Shown here: piece by piece, positions 1 to 12,484 of the stretch | How the letters are laid out: every line of letters begins with the position of its first letter | Numbering within the stretch: the first letter of the stretch is position 1 | Origin: Blastomyces gilchristii SLH14081 | Lineage: Eukaryota; Ascomycota; Eurotiomycetes; Onygenales; Ajellomycetaceae | Assembly (NCBI RefSeq): GCF_000003855.2 | Contig: NW_003101682.1 | Span: 2,754,386 to 2,818,385 of the forward strand | Length of the DNA: 64,000 nucleotides | Reading direction: 5' to 3' | Notes under the pieces: generated by a model | What the model saw: only the letters and a program-made list of their open reading frames with translations | The model's database searches: none | What the model was told of the DNA's origin: nothing | Program-made: the position numbers and the translations under genes

Positions 1-1429
1 ATAAACTAAAATTGATTTTTGAGATAAATCAATAAAATCTTTATCAATCTCTTTCTTGAAATACAGTGAGAAAAAGTATGATATCAATTGATAATAAATC
101 AGATAATATGACAGTTTTTAAGAGAAAAACTGACAAAAAATAAATCAATTTTTTACAGAGAAATTGATTAAAACTATTTAATTTTATTCTAAATCATTCA
201 ATTCTTCTCACACAACAAGTGTGCAACTCAAATCAGTTAATAGAGAGTGTAAAAAAGAATTAAGTATTAATGAAAGCTCTTCAGTCACTGAAAAAGTAAT
301 TCTTACTTAAAAGAATATGAAATTATGACAGAAAACAGCTCTGTTTTTAATTCTTTGTAAGAATATTATATAAAACTCAGAGAAAAACATCTTACTTTTT
401 CAAGAGAAGTAAAAAACTATTTCTAAGATCTTTTTTTTGCATTAACTGCTGCAGAAGAATGAGATAGAAACTACTAAGATATACACTACTATATACTCTC
501 TATCAAGACTTTCCCTCTTCAGAGTCTTGATATTATAGAGAATATAAGTCTGTTTCTATATAATAATATAAATATTGTCAGCGGGATGTAGAGGAACTGG
601 TTATTTATATCTCAAAATAGAAGACTTTGTCAATGATTATATCAATATAGAGTTAATTCTCAAGTTTAATAGAAATCTAGTGTTGCTGTTCTTAATCTCT
701 TGCAGAATCTATTGAATATTAAGATATTAAAACTAGATTTAATATATCTCACTGTGCAGGGATCAAAGGCTCAGTCAGACCTTGAGGTATACTGATTTTA
801 TAGTTGTTGTGTCTGCTGATTATGTATCAAATACAGTTGCTGAGGTATCTTTTTGTACTTTTCTGCCGGGGATGGGCCAGATCGGAAGGTGCGGTACAAG
901 GGTGGGACTTGGTGTAAAGACAGAGAGGGTTTTTCACAGAGGATGCGCTTCAGATGTGTCCGTTGATTATGTGCTTGATACTATTGCCGAGGTATCTTTT
1001 TGTATTTTCCTGCCGGACATGGGCCAGATTGGGAAGGGCGGTACGTGGGTGGGACTTGGTGTTGATGTTTTGGAACATCAAAGATAGACAGGGTTTTCGT
1101 GGAAGTTGCTTCTCAGATATCTCCACAATTACAGGTCGGGGATCTTCCAAAATCAAGAAGATTGGTGCATATGGCTAGGTCTCTTTGCCTTACAATTTGT
1201 ATGGCAATTTGGCCCGGGATTGTGGTGTGGTAGGGGTGAACGGGGGATAATCCCACACAGGAGTTTCGAACAATGTCTGGTTCATGTTTGGCTGGATAAC
1301 TCCACCACCACATGGGGTATGCGGTCGGCGATGGGGTCAAAATGCTCGTATGATCAAGGGCTTTTCGATGGATCTATCGGCGGGTTCTTATTCGAAAAAT
1401 TGAGCGAGTTCGTGGTGGAGCGCTCGGCG
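1..1429 (-). mobile_element. LINE-G: 5' end of a Tad-like LINE, continuing left of the window
   Basis: This is an inverted copy of 41284-42700, the leader of the long LINE whose ORF1 starts at 42888. Read on the minus strand it begins at 1429 next to Gypsy-B sequence, runs through a GC-richer head (about 1429-790), then an AT-rich leader, and leaves the window at position 1 before ORF1. The head keeps many CG dinucleotides, unlike its surroundings. Small open frames here (for example 782-1087 and 1106-1531) are not conserved between the two copies and are not genes. It appears to have inserted into the 5' part of Gypsy-B. Confidence 0.75.
818..1135 (-). repeat. Tandem monomers in the LINE 5' leader
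   Basis: Two head-to-tail units start with gattatgt at 818 and 965, a period of about 147 bp. Both contain a run ending ggtatctttttgta, then gggccagat and ggtgggacttggtgt. The second unit has about 25 extra bases around 1063-1087. Units in the other copy (41590-41870) show the same duplication with a deletion in one unit. The arrangement resembles the promoter monomers of some LINE 5' UTRs; promoter activity is inference. Confidence 0.75.
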
Positions 1430-3163
1430 ATTAACTTAATAAGAAACCTATACAATTTCAACATCTACAGAATTGAATACAAAAGTATTAAAAGAATATT
1501 TAAATACTTCTGTATATTTCAATACTTCTGATCTCACTCTCTACTCATCATGAAGAATGAAAATACTTGTGAAACTAAGTATAGATAAAGATGCTATTAA
1601 TTTACTAACTAATCAAGATTGATATATCAATAAATGATTGAAGAATCATATGAAACAGAAGTTTCATTCATGAATAAAAGTATATGAATCAGTATTATAA
1701 ATGTCTGACAATATTATCAAATATCTTGATATTCTGTTTCAAGACACTGTTATACAACAGAAAGTATTAGATTGATTACAGAGTATCTGATAGAGAAATA
1801 CTTCTCTCACAATATTTATCTCTGACTTTGACATCAAGATCTTAGAAGCAGATGATCAATCTTGAGAGAATTGAATGAAGATTAGTATACTTAAGAAGAC
1901 ACTAACTTTTGAACTCTTACAGACTCTTATAAGTATAAATAAAGACCTGACTTATGAAGACTTCTGCATACAGCTTCAGATATTGAATGATCATCTTATC
2001 AAGCTTAAGAGTATAGAGAATAGTAATAGAAGATGTTACACTCATACATCTGCACTGAGAAATAACTCAGTCATCTATACATCTGCACTGAGAAATAACA
2101 ACAATAATGCAGATGCTATGAACTGAGTAGACTTGAATATCTATATATAAGCAAGAGTCTCTGCTGTCTGAACAGACTTTTAAGTCACTGAGATCACTTC
2201 TGAAGAAGTTATCAATCAATGTCAATGAGAAGTATGCATCAACTGCAACTGATCAGAATATATTACTTTCAACTATTAATCAGTCTATGTATCTTCTTAC
2301 TCAGAGAATGAATCAGAGTCTGTCTGCATCAATCACATTACATTAAAGAAGAATTCAGAAGATAACTATGAGAATATCTTGATAACAGAGGAAAAATATT
2401 AGCTTCTGTTCAAATTTGCAAGCAGGAGCTTGAAGAGATCAGATGACAATAATTTGAAGAGAAAATAATAATAAATGTGATTCTTATATCTACTGTGATA
2501 GATAATATGTATAATATGAAAGCCATAATAGACAGCAGTCTATGTTATTATATAATGATTAAATCTTCAATTATAAGATATTATAATCTTCAGTGTATTC
2601 TCTTATCAAGACTCTGACTTCTTATAGAATTTGACAGTTTAAAAGATATTCACACTTATTATATAGTAAAACTAAACATAGATGTCAGAGAACATCAATG
2701 TGAAGATGTCTATGTATACAAAGTTGATAATGTTAACTATAATCTCATACTAGAACTTGGCTGAGTATCTGAATAAGACATCTTATTAAATGCTTAAAAC
2801 AGGAGTTTAATATTCTCTAATAATAATAGAATTCATGAAGATAATATTCATAAGACTATAAATCTTACATAGATCTCTGCTAACACTTATAAAATGCTCT
2901 GAAGAAGAAGTTATCATCAAAACTACTGACAGAGTTACTGATAAAGTCACTGATAGCAGAACTATATATCAATTTATTTCATCAGTCTTATCAATATTAA
3001 GAAAGCTCTAGAAAAGTTATTCTGTATTATAATAACAGATTCTCACACAAAACTCTCTTAATAATATCATGAATATCTAGATATCTTCTGACAAGATAAT
3101 ATTATAAATATATCTCTCTTACAAGGCCTAGAAGTGAATCACAGTATCAAGTTAGAAAAGAAG
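1430..3163 (+). mobile_element. Gypsy-B, 5' segment: gag and protease region (decayed)
   Basis: Homologous in plus orientation to the 5' half of Gypsy-A (minus, about 8500-10650) and Gypsy-E (minus, about 32900-34700). Gag sequence lies around 1560-2360 and a retropepsin-like region around 2465-2830, where Gypsy-A and Gypsy-E carry matching sequence. The 5' LTR and leader are not present because LINE-G abuts at 1430. The segment ends at 3163, where Gypsy-A is inserted, and resumes at 14216. Many in-frame TGA, TAA and TAG codons make it a pseudogene. Confidence 0.8.
2041..2106 (+). repeat. 33-bp minisatellite in Gypsy gag
   Basis: Two direct copies of a unit containing acatctgcactgagaaataa occur with period 33. 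Gypsy-A has the equivalent duplication (minus, about 9531-9600). Gypsy-E (about 33895-33935) appears to have a single unit, so copy number differs between subfamilies. Confidence 0.7.
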
Positions 3164-3483
3164 TGTAAGAGGTCTATACTGAATAGATCAGTATAATATT
3201 TATAGATCTTATATAACAAAGTGAAAAACATTAGAGAAGAAAAGAAAGAGAAAGTGTAAGAATCAGTGATTGAAGTGAATATTTATACATGTACATGATA
3301 ATGTACACGGTGGAACTTCGGAGCAGAAGAATAGAGGTTTTTATACATAATAAAGCTTCAGAGTGAAAGAATAGAAATTCTGTAGATTTTCAGCTGAGAA
3401 TCAGCAACTGAGAATTGAAGTAATGGAAATCTGTGAAGTGTAATAGAATAGTCTATATAATTGATCAGGCACAGCTTATTATA
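3164..3483 (-). repeat. Gypsy-A 3' LTR
   Basis: In plus coordinates it runs from tgtaagagg to cttattata, the last bases being a mutated form of the cgctaca seen at the outer end of the partner LTR. It abuts the agaag duplication on its left side. A purine-rich stretch (minus strand, about 3505-3486) next to it fits a polypurine tract. Confidence 0.88.
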
Positions 3484-5416
3484 TTAACTTCTCCTCTCTT
3501 TCTTGATTGTATATAGCTCTTCATTCAAGGGCTGTGATCTCAGATAACATGAAACTTGAAGTTTAAGTCAGATAATTGTAGCTGATTCATTTCATAAGAT
3601 ATTATCAGCTGTGATCATGAAGTCTCTTATCAAGAATATCTTTAATCTCTCACTCAAGTTCATTATCTTCTTCTATGATCTCTGACAGCTATCAGTTGAA
3701 AGTCAGTTAAGAAGAGAATGAATTGATGACAGTGTAACAGAGCAAGCTTATATGAAAGATATTATAAATTTCTGATAATATGTCAAGATAGTAGTTATAA
3801 CTGTCTAGAACTTCTATTACTTTATACTTTGTATAATAATAATTCAGTGTGTAAGATGAGTGTGTAATCTATATATTTTTAAGATTTAATCATATCAGAT
3901 CTTCTATCTTATATTACTTAGTAAAATCTCAGTGAATATTAATTTAATCTTCTTAATTCTGTTTAATGCTTGTCATGAAGGCTTCTACTCAATCACAGAT
4001 ATCTTAAAGTTTTATTACTATATTATCAGTGATCTGAATTAAACTGTAGAGATTTAGTGTGAAATGTATAATCTCTAGAAGATTCAGTACTTTTATATAA
4101 TATCTGTATATAAGAAAGAATGAGCTTACATCTGTTGAAACAGTATCTCAGTCATTGATAGTGACTTCAGTGTGTAGAAGAAGATTATATCAATCATCTT
4201 ATAAGTAATTATAGAATGTATAAAGATAATTCTTTACAGTCTGAATTATTCATTCTGATATATTATCAGTCTCAGAATAATAGACAGTTGATAAACAGTG
4301 TGTAATCTTGAGAACTTGATAGATTCTTATTCAGAGAGTGCTTATTAATTGACAGCTCTGATCTGATACTATAGATCTCATCAATTCATACATCTGATAG
4401 AATGAGCTTTTTAGAAAAGCTTTGATAACTTATTCAGTATTCATCTTATTATAAGATTTCAATATTATATTCTTACTCAATTAGTTTATAATGATCAGAA
4501 TGTTTCTATAACTCTTACTCTTAAAGAGATTAACAGTAAAGTTAATTATCATATCTTATCAGATTCTATCAGAGATATTAAGTAGTTTCAGTAAGTCTTT
4601 TCTACAGTTCTTTCACAAGATAATAGAGAAATAATAGTTACAGTTTCAGATGAAATATCTGATACTGTTTAATATCTCAGATCAGTAGAACTCTTAAGAG
4701 ATTATTTAATACAGTTATTTATAACCTGAATAACTGATTATATAAGAGTTATACATCTCTTGTATTATTCAGATGTGTAAGAGTTCAGAGTGAGAAACTC
4801 AGTGTTATTTATAAAATTATAGAGTGTTATTATCATTGATTGAATATTCTAAGATATCAGTTCTTATACATAGTTCTGAGAGAAATTGAGATACTTCTTA
4901 TCATACTGCTTTAATAAGTATTTGAAGAAGTTTATTAATTTAAGCTGCTGTATATTATAGTTCATCTAATATAGATTCAGAAGAAGTTGAGATATCAGTG
5001 ACAGTTCTAACTAAAGAAGTATATATAGTATTATAAGCTGTTTTATCTTGATTAACTAGTATCTTCAGATTCAAGAGTCAGTACTCTTAATTCATTCAGT
5101 GAGTATCTGTTATATTAAATAATATATCTTACTCTTATTATAAGAGAGTATCTGTCATCAAGTTCTGACTGTCAGAATAATAGTGTATTATAAAATGAAA
5201 GTAACTTAAGAACTCAGATTATTATATCTGTTATTTAATAAGTTTATAAGTAGTTATAAAGTGCTTAAGATTCTTATAATCTGTAATTATCTTAAATTTG
5301 AAGATACTTCAGAGTTCAGAGTCTTATTCTTCTAAACAGTGTATAATTATAAGAAGTTTCTTATTATTGATCTTATAGTTGCATTCAGCAGAACTCAGTT
5401 TCTTAGATATAAAGAT

Positions 5417-5785
5417 TATTATTATTATTATTCTTTTATTACACTTATATACAAGCGGAGCTTATAATGAGTTCTTGTATAATGTTAAATACAGGTCAAG
5501 TGTTAATTATACAGAAGAAAATACAGATGTTGAGATCACATTAAGATAATAAGAACATAAAAAATACAAAGAAGTGATAATTAGATACATATAATAATAA
5601 CTTCTCAGCTCAGAAACATAGAGCAATTCATTGAAGCAATTTGTATACCTCTGTATTTATTAGAAACATGAGGTGCTTGAGTTCTGAATTTAATGTATTT
5701 CCTGCGGGTTTCGAACCCACGCGCCTTGATTTTCCACGTCAAGGCACTACCAGGTGGCCGCATTAACCATTCAGTCACCGGGGCG
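5417..5785 (-). mobile_element. SINE-A: tRNA-derived SINE
   Basis: On the minus strand it starts gccccggtgactgaatgg. That region holds a Pol III A box (TGACTGAATGG) and a perfect B box (GGTTCGAAACC), followed by a body of about 250 bp and a (AAT)n tail. It is flanked by 14-bp duplications, ttagatataaagat at 5403-5416 and ttagacatgaagat at 5786-5799, differing at two C/T-type positions. The head resembles a class II (Ser/Leu-like) tRNA D arm, but anticodon pairing is poor, so it is not a working tRNA. CG dinucleotides survive in the head. It is inserted in Gypsy-A. Confidence 0.88.
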
Positions 5786-6182
5786 TTAGACATGAAGATA
5801 TGTTATTATTATTATTATTCTTCAATTATAGATGTATGCAGTCAGAGACTATGACATCTACCTGAGAACTTTTAGTTCTCAGGGTTTTTCCTATGTCTGT
5901 AAAGTTAACTATTATACATTCATCAATTTCAGATATGCAAAATCAGAAAATTCCAGCTCAGAATACAAAAACTGTTTACAAATTGCAGTGTTTTAACATC
6001 TTTTGATACTTTGAAACCATTTGATAATATCATGACAAAGGAAAAGAGAAAAAGAACACAGTCTCAAAGATAGACACATTAAATAGATAGATAGAAAGAA
6101 ATTGAAAGAAAAAGATAAAGAAAAAGATAAAGTAAAGAGAGACTATAACAAAACAAATTATCAAAAGAGAGTGTATAGCTGT

Positions 6183-6480
6183 TTTAACAGACTATATCTG
6201 ATTGATTTCCTCCTCTTCATATTCAGATAATTCTGAATTTAGCCATTTTCTTGTAGCTGCTTGAGTTTCTGATAGAAAGTCTATTAAGTATTTAATTCCT
6301 GTCTCAGTTGAGAATAAGAATCTCATATTTAATTGATTTAGATCATACTTCTCTTTCAATCTGGCTCTGAGACTATTGTATAATGCACAGTGCATTACAA
6401 TATGCTCAGAATTCTCATTTGTATTGCAGAATAAGCATTCTATTGAGTTAAATCTATCATCAAATCTTTATATATAAGAT
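6183..6480 (-). pseudogene. LINE-H ORF2 C-terminus with CCHC knuckle
   Basis: Continuation of ORF2 after the RNase H domain. The stretch reads ECLFCNTNENSEHIVMHC, giving the C-x2-C-x8-H-x4-C spacing of the C-terminal knuckle found in many LINEs, and then a 67-residue tail ending at a stop near 6192. A Gln codon upstream (near 6468) has become TAA; the copies at 11370 and 29020 still have CAA there. Confidence 0.8.
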
Positions 6481-6611
6481 TTGAAATAGTCATGTCCTAG
6501 TTTCAGCTGTATTATAGATGAGAATATTTTCTTTTTACATTTAATTGAATAAGATTTCCACTTGGGTTTTGTTTCAAATCTTGAATAATGTATACTCTTC
6601 TTTTGTTTCTG

Positions 6612-7163
6612 CTAGCTTTTATTCCACTTATCTAAACAAGATTCTTTTATTTTTCTCTTTATAAAAGACCAGGACACAATTTTTTGAATAGATTTGCTTA
6701 ATTCTGCACCCTTTTTTGCAGCTGAATCAGCCAATTCATTGCCATGAATATTCATATGAGCAGGAACCCAGTGCAGATGAATTATCAGCTTTGATATTCT
6801 TCTCTTTTGAATTTTCAAAATAGAGTTTAAGATCAGTTCAAGATTCATTTGATCATTATGAATCTGACTATTTCTAAGTCTTTTTAAAGCAGCTTGACTA
6901 TCAGAGAATATCCATGCCTCTTTCAAACAATTTCCTCTTTTATGAGATTTTATTTCAATGAGTTTGAAAGCTTTCACTATTACAAATAGTTCAGCATCAA
7001 AGACTTCACATTCAGAGCCTAGATTCCAGAAATCTGAGATAAAATTGATATTATCTTCAGTATAAGCAATTCCTGCGCCTAATCTATTCAAGTTCTCATT
7101 TTTTGAGCCATCTGAATAAATCAGAATAGAGTCTTTTATATTGATTGTAGAAATTCTCTTCAA
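6612..7163 (-). pseudogene. LINE-H ORF2 fragment with a complete RNase H domain
   Basis: This 183-residue open stretch is the RNase H part of a LINE ORF2, which removes template RNA during target-primed reverse transcription. The four acidic catalytic positions of RNase HI can be seen: Asp in IYSDGS, Glu in VFDAELFVI, Asp in IFSDSQAALK and Asp in GNELADSAAK, with the usual HWVPAH before the last. The stop at 6612 replaces a Trp codon, and downstream ORF2 sequence continues in the same sense to about 6180. Endonuclease and RT are missing because the copy is 5'-truncated, so it cannot move on its own. The start at 7163 is only the first Met after a nonsense codon, not a native start. Confidence 0.88.
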
Positions 7164-10123
7164 ATGCTGTTCATATTCTTTCTCTTTTGATAGTTCACTT
7201 ATTTATAAGTCTATAAGAGATTCAAGCTTTTCTCTCCAGGGAGATAACTTCTCATGATCAACTTTTTCAACATTTAAAGAAGAAAATTGATTTTTAATCA
7301 GAGAGCATAGTCTGTACAGTTGAGAAGGCATTTTCTTTGAAGAGTTATTTTCATTTCAATCAAGAAATCTATTTCAATCCAGTTCATTACCAGAGTTAAT
7401 TGATGGAAATGAAGAAGAGACTCTTTCTCTGATTATATGATTTAAGCTCATCTTTATAACTCTCAATGAAGATATGTAATTGTAAGACATTTTTATTATC
7501 ATATTGCAATATAGCTTCTTCTGTAACATAGTCAGAGAAATCAGCTTTAATAACTATCTTATAATGAGAATTAAATGTTATTAGTAGAGAGATATTAATG
7601 AATATCTTCTTTATCTGTATAAATGCAGCTTCAGTATCTGTTAATCATTGAAATACTGAGTCTTTCTTAGTGAGTTCTGTAAGTGATCTTGTGATATCTG
7701 AGAAGTTTTATATAAATTACTGATAGAAGTTAGTGAATACAATGAAGCTTTGTATATCTTTCACAGTATATAGAGTCTCTCACTTGAGAATAGTAGAGAC
7801 TTTCTCAGAATTTATTCAAATTCTCTTATCAGCTTCTATGATAAAGTCTAGATATTTTATACTCTTGACTTTGAAATTATACTTATTAATATCTATTAAT
7901 AGTTCTGTCTTCTATAATCATTGTAATATCTTCTATATGTGTTCTTGATATTCTTTTCTGAATCTGTTAGTGAAGATGAGAATGTCATCTAGATATATAA
8001 ATATAAACTTATCAAGAAAATCTTGCAGTGCTCAGTTGATATACTTCTGAAATATACTGAGAGTATTAGTCAGTTCAAAGAGTGTAACTACTTATTCAAA
8101 GAGATTATAACATATTCAGAATACTATAAGCTATTCATCTTCTTTAGTAATATGAATCTTATGAAATGTGATAATAATATCTAGCTTTGTAAACTATTGA
8201 GCTTGTCTAATATATACTAGAGTTTCATTGATAAGAGATAAGAGATAATAATCTTTCTTTATCAATCTGTTCAGATCTCAATAGCTTATACAGAATCAGA
8301 GTTCTGTATCTGACTTCTTTACAAAGAGAATAGAAGCTGCAGTAGAAGAGTTACTAACATGTATAAATCTCTTATTCAACAGATTATTGAGTATCTTCTT
8401 CTGAAGAAGAAGTTTATCTTAAGACATATTATAAAGAGAGTTTTATGATGACTTGAGATTCTTATCATTCTTCTTTTCTAACTTGATACTGTGATTCACT
8501 TCTAAGCCTTGTAAGAGAGATATATTTATAATGTTATCTTGTCAGAAGATATCTAGATATTCATGATATTATTGAGAGAGTTTTATGTGAGAATCTGTTA
8601 TTATAATATAAGATAACATTTCTAAGACTTTCTTAATATTGATCAGACTGATGAAATAGATTGATACATAGTTCTGTTATTAATGACTTTGTTAGTGACT
8701 CTGTCAGTGATTTTGATAATGACTTCTTCTTCAGAGTATTTTATAAGTGTTGACAGAGATCTGTGTAAGATTCATAGTCTTGTAAATATCATCTTCATAG
8801 ATTCTATCATTGTTAGAGAATATTAAGCTTCTGTTTTAAGCATTTAATAAGATATTTTATTCAGATAGTCAGGCAAGTTCTAGTATAAGATTATAGTCAA
8901 GATTATTAACTTTGTATACATAGACATCTTCACATTAATATTCTCTGATATCTATGTTTAGTTTCATTATGTAGTAAGTGTGAATGTCTTTTAAACTGTT
9001 AAATTCTGTGAGAAGTTGAGATCTTGATAAGAGAATATACTGAAGATTATAACATCTTATAATTAAAGATTTAATCATTGTGTAATGACATAGCTCACTG
9101 TCTATCATGACTTTTATATTATACATGTTATCTATCACAGTAGATATAAGAATTATATTCATTATTATTTTCTCTTTAAATTATTATTATCTGACCTCTT
9201 CAAGCTTCTGCTTACAAATTTGAACAGAAGTTAATCTTCTCTCTATTTTCTTAGAACATTCTCATAGTCATCTTCTGAATTCTTCTTTAATATGATGTGA
9301 TTAATGCAGACAGACACTGATTCATTCTTTGAGTGAGAAGATATATAGACTGATTGACAGTTAAAAGCAATGTACTCTGATCAGTTACAGTTAATATACA
9401 CTTCTTATTGATATTGATCAGTGACTTCTTTGAAAGTGATCTCAGAGACTTGAAAGCCTGTTTAAACAGTAGAGACTCTTGCTTATATATAGATATTTAA
9501 GTCTACTCAGTTCATAACATCTGTGTCATTGTTGTTATTTCTCAGCACAGATATATAAGTAACTGAGTTATTTCTCAGCACAGATGTATAAGTGTAACAT
9601 CTTCTATCACTATTCTATATACTCTTGAGCTTGATAAGATTATTATTCAATGTCTGAAGCTATGTGTAGAAGTCTTTATAAGTTAAGTCTTTATTTACAC
9701 TTATGAGAATCTGTAAGAGTTTGAAAGTTAGTGTCTTCTTAAGTATACTAATCTTTATTTAATTCTCTCAAGATTGATCATCTGCTTCTAAGATCTTGAT
9801 ATCAAAGTCAGAGATAAATGTTGTAAGAGAAGTGTTTCTCTGTCAGATACTGTGTAATCAATCTAATACTTTCTATTGTATGATAGTGTCTTAGAATAGA
9901 ATATTAAGGTATTTAATAATATTATCAGACATTTATAATACTGATTTATATACTTTCATTCATGAATGAAACTTCTGTTTCATGTAATTCTTCAATCATT
10001 TATTGATATATCAATCTTGATTGATTAGTGAACTAATAGCATCTTCATTTATACTTAGTTTTATAAGCATTTTCATTCTTCATGATGTGTAGAGAGTGAG
10101 ATTGAAAGTATTGAAATATACAG

Positions 10124-10128
<5 letters not shown>

Positions 10129-10167
<39 letters not shown>

Positions 10168-10519
10168 TTTCATTATACTCATATGCAAGCGGAGCTTATG
10201 ATGAGTCCTTGCGTGATGTTAAATACAGGTCAAGTGTTGATTATACAGGAGGAAATACAGGTGTTGAGATCACATCAAGATAATAAGAACATAGGAAAAT
10301 ACAAAGAAGTGACAATTAGATACATGTGATAATAACTTCCCAGCTCAGAAACATAGAGCAATTTATTAGAGTAATTTGTACACCTCTGTATTTATTAAGA
10401 ACCTGAGGTGCTTGAGTTTCAGATTTAATGTATCCTCTGCGGGTTTCGAACCCACGCGCCTTGGTTTCCCACGCCAAGGTGCTACTGAGTGGCCGCATTA
10501 ATCATTCAGCCACCGGGGC
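10129..10519 (-). mobile_element. SINE-B: tRNA-derived SINE with long trinucleotide tail
   Basis: Same family as SINE-A. On the minus strand it begins gccccggtggctgaatga and has the B box GGTTCGAAACC and a tail of about 14 ATT/AAT repeats (plus-strand 10126-10170). The 14-bp flanks aatatacagaagta (10115-10128) and aatatgcagatgta (10520-10533) match at 12 of 14 positions. It interrupts the gag-leader region of Gypsy-A. Confidence 0.88.
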
Positions 10520-12280
10520 AATATGCAGATGTATCTAAATGTTCTTTCAGTGCTTTTATATTCAATTCTGTAGATATTGAAATTGTATGAGTTTCTTATT
10601 AAGTTAATTATTGAATTTCCTTATATTAAAGTTGTTGAGTTGTATATATATCAGCTATCTATTACTGTTATAATTTCAACATTGCTCAGAGTCACTGTGA
10701 TATCATATCTATACTTATGTTTGAGAGTTATTATTATTATTATTCTTCAATTATAGATGTATGCAGTCAGAGACTATGACATCTACCTGAGAACTTTTAG
10801 TTCTCAGAGTTTTTTCTATATCTGTAAAGTTAACTATTATACATTCATCAATTTCAGATATGCAAAATCAGAAAATTCCAGCTCAGAATATAAAAACTGT
10901 TTATAAATTGCAGTGTCTTAATATCTTCTGATACTTTGAAATCATTTGACAATATTATGATAAAGGAAAAGAGAATACAGTCTTAAAAATAGACACATTA
11001 AATAGATACATAGAAAGAAATTAAAAGAAAAAGATAAAGTAAAGAGAGACTGTAATAAAACAAATTATTAAAAGATAGTATATAGCTATTTTAACAGACT
11101 ATATCTGATTGATTTTCTTCTCTTCATATTCAGATATTTCTGAATTTAGCTATTTTCTTATAGCTGCTTGAGTTTCTGATAGAAAGTCTATTAAGTATTT
11201 AATTTCTGTCTCAGTTGAGAATAAGAATCTTATATTTAATTAATTTAGATTATACTTCTCTTTCAATCTGACTCTGAGACTATTATATAATGCACAGTGT
11301 ATTATAATATACTCAGAATTCTCATTTGCATTGCAGAATGAGTATTCTATTGAATTAAATCTATCATCAAATCTTTGTATATAAGATTTGAAATAGTCAT
11401 GTTCTAGTTTCAGCTGTATTATAGATGAGAATATTTTCTTCTTATATTGAATTAAACAAGATTTTTACTTGAGTTTTATTTCAAATCTTGCATAATGTAT
11501 ACTCTTCTTTTATTTCTGTCAGCTTTCATTTTACTTATCTAAATAAGATTCTTTTATTTTTCTCTTTATAAAAGATCAGAATATAATTTTTTGAATAGAT
11601 CTGCTTAATTCTGTACTCTTTTTTACAGCTGAATCAGTCAATTTATTGTCATGAATATTCATATGAGTAGGAACTCAGTATAGATAAATTATCAGCTTTG
11701 ATATTCTTCTCTTTTGAATTTTCAAAACAGAGTTTAAGATCAGTTCAAGATTCATTTGATTATTATAAATCTGACTATTTCTAAGTCTTTTCAAAGCAGC
11801 TTGACTATCAGAAAATATTCATATCTCTTTCAAACTATTTCCTCTTTTATAAGATTTTATTTCAATGAGTTTGAAAGCTTTCACTATTATAAATAGTTCA
11901 GTATTAAAGCCTTCAGATTCACAGTCTAAATTTCAGAAATCTGAGATAAAATTGATATTATCTTCAGTATAAGTAATATCTGTATCTAATCTATTCAAAT
12001 TCTCATTTTTGAAGTTATCTGAATACATCAGAATAGAGTCTTCTATATTAATTATGAAAATTCTCTTCAACTACTGTTTATATTATTTCTTCTTAGATAG
12101 TTCACTTATTTATAAGTCTATAAGAGATTCAAGCTTTTCTCTTCAGAGAGATATCTTCTCATGATTAATTTTTTCAATATTTAAAGAAGAAAATTAATCT
12201 TTAATTGAAGAGTATAATCTGTACAGTTGAGAAGGCATTTTCTTTAAAGAATTATTTTCATTTCAATCAAGAAATCTATT

Positions 12281-12484
12281 TTAATTCAGTTCATTTTCAG
12301 AGTTAATTAATGAAAATGAAGAAGAGACTCTTTCTCTAATTATATAATTTAAGCTTATCTTTATAACTCTCAGAGTATAGTTTATACAGGTCTTTTCAAA
12401 TCTAATAATAGAAGAAGAAATTGAAGCTTCAATTTTCATTGCTTTAATAGAAGATGATTTGAATACTCTCAGAATTCTTCTCAA
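12281..12484 (-). pseudogene. LINE-I ORF2 fragment (region between RT and RNase H)
   Basis: A 67-residue open piece beginning MRRILRVFKSSSIKAMKIEA, matched by pieces at 35628-35831, 40736-40939 and 47081-47284 in other LINE copies. It lies between the RT and RNase H domains of ORF2 and has no recognised function by itself. Its repeated survival as an open piece reflects few C-to-T-vulnerable codons rather than function. Confidence 0.75.

Larger units (their letters stand above)
5803..7465 (-). mobile_element. LINE-H: 5'-truncated Tad-like LINE, least decayed copy
   Basis: On the minus strand the copy starts within the region C-terminal to the reverse transcriptase, passes through an RNase H domain and a CCHC knuckle, and ends in a 3' UTR and a (AAT)n tail. 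Perfect 11-bp duplications (atgaagatatg at 5792-5802 and 7466-7476) flank it, and they overlap the duplication of SINE-A, so it entered right beside that SINE. Only three RIP-type stops are evident in the ORF2 remainder: Gln-to-TAA near 7203 and 6468, and Trp-to-TAG near 6610. It is therefore probably among the younger insertions. Confidence 0.9.

Noticed and set aside
782..1531. Several open frames of 68-141 codons in the GC-richer head of LINE-G (and at 41271-41958)
   Set aside because: The reading frames are not preserved between the two copies, and the tandem monomers explain the open frames.
5605..5793. Possible tRNA gene with B box GGTTCGAAACC (also at 10440-10520 and 50191-50275)
   Set aside because: Always the head of the same SINE, with no consistent cloverleaf or anticodon loop. 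It is a tRNA-derived sequence, not a tRNA gene.
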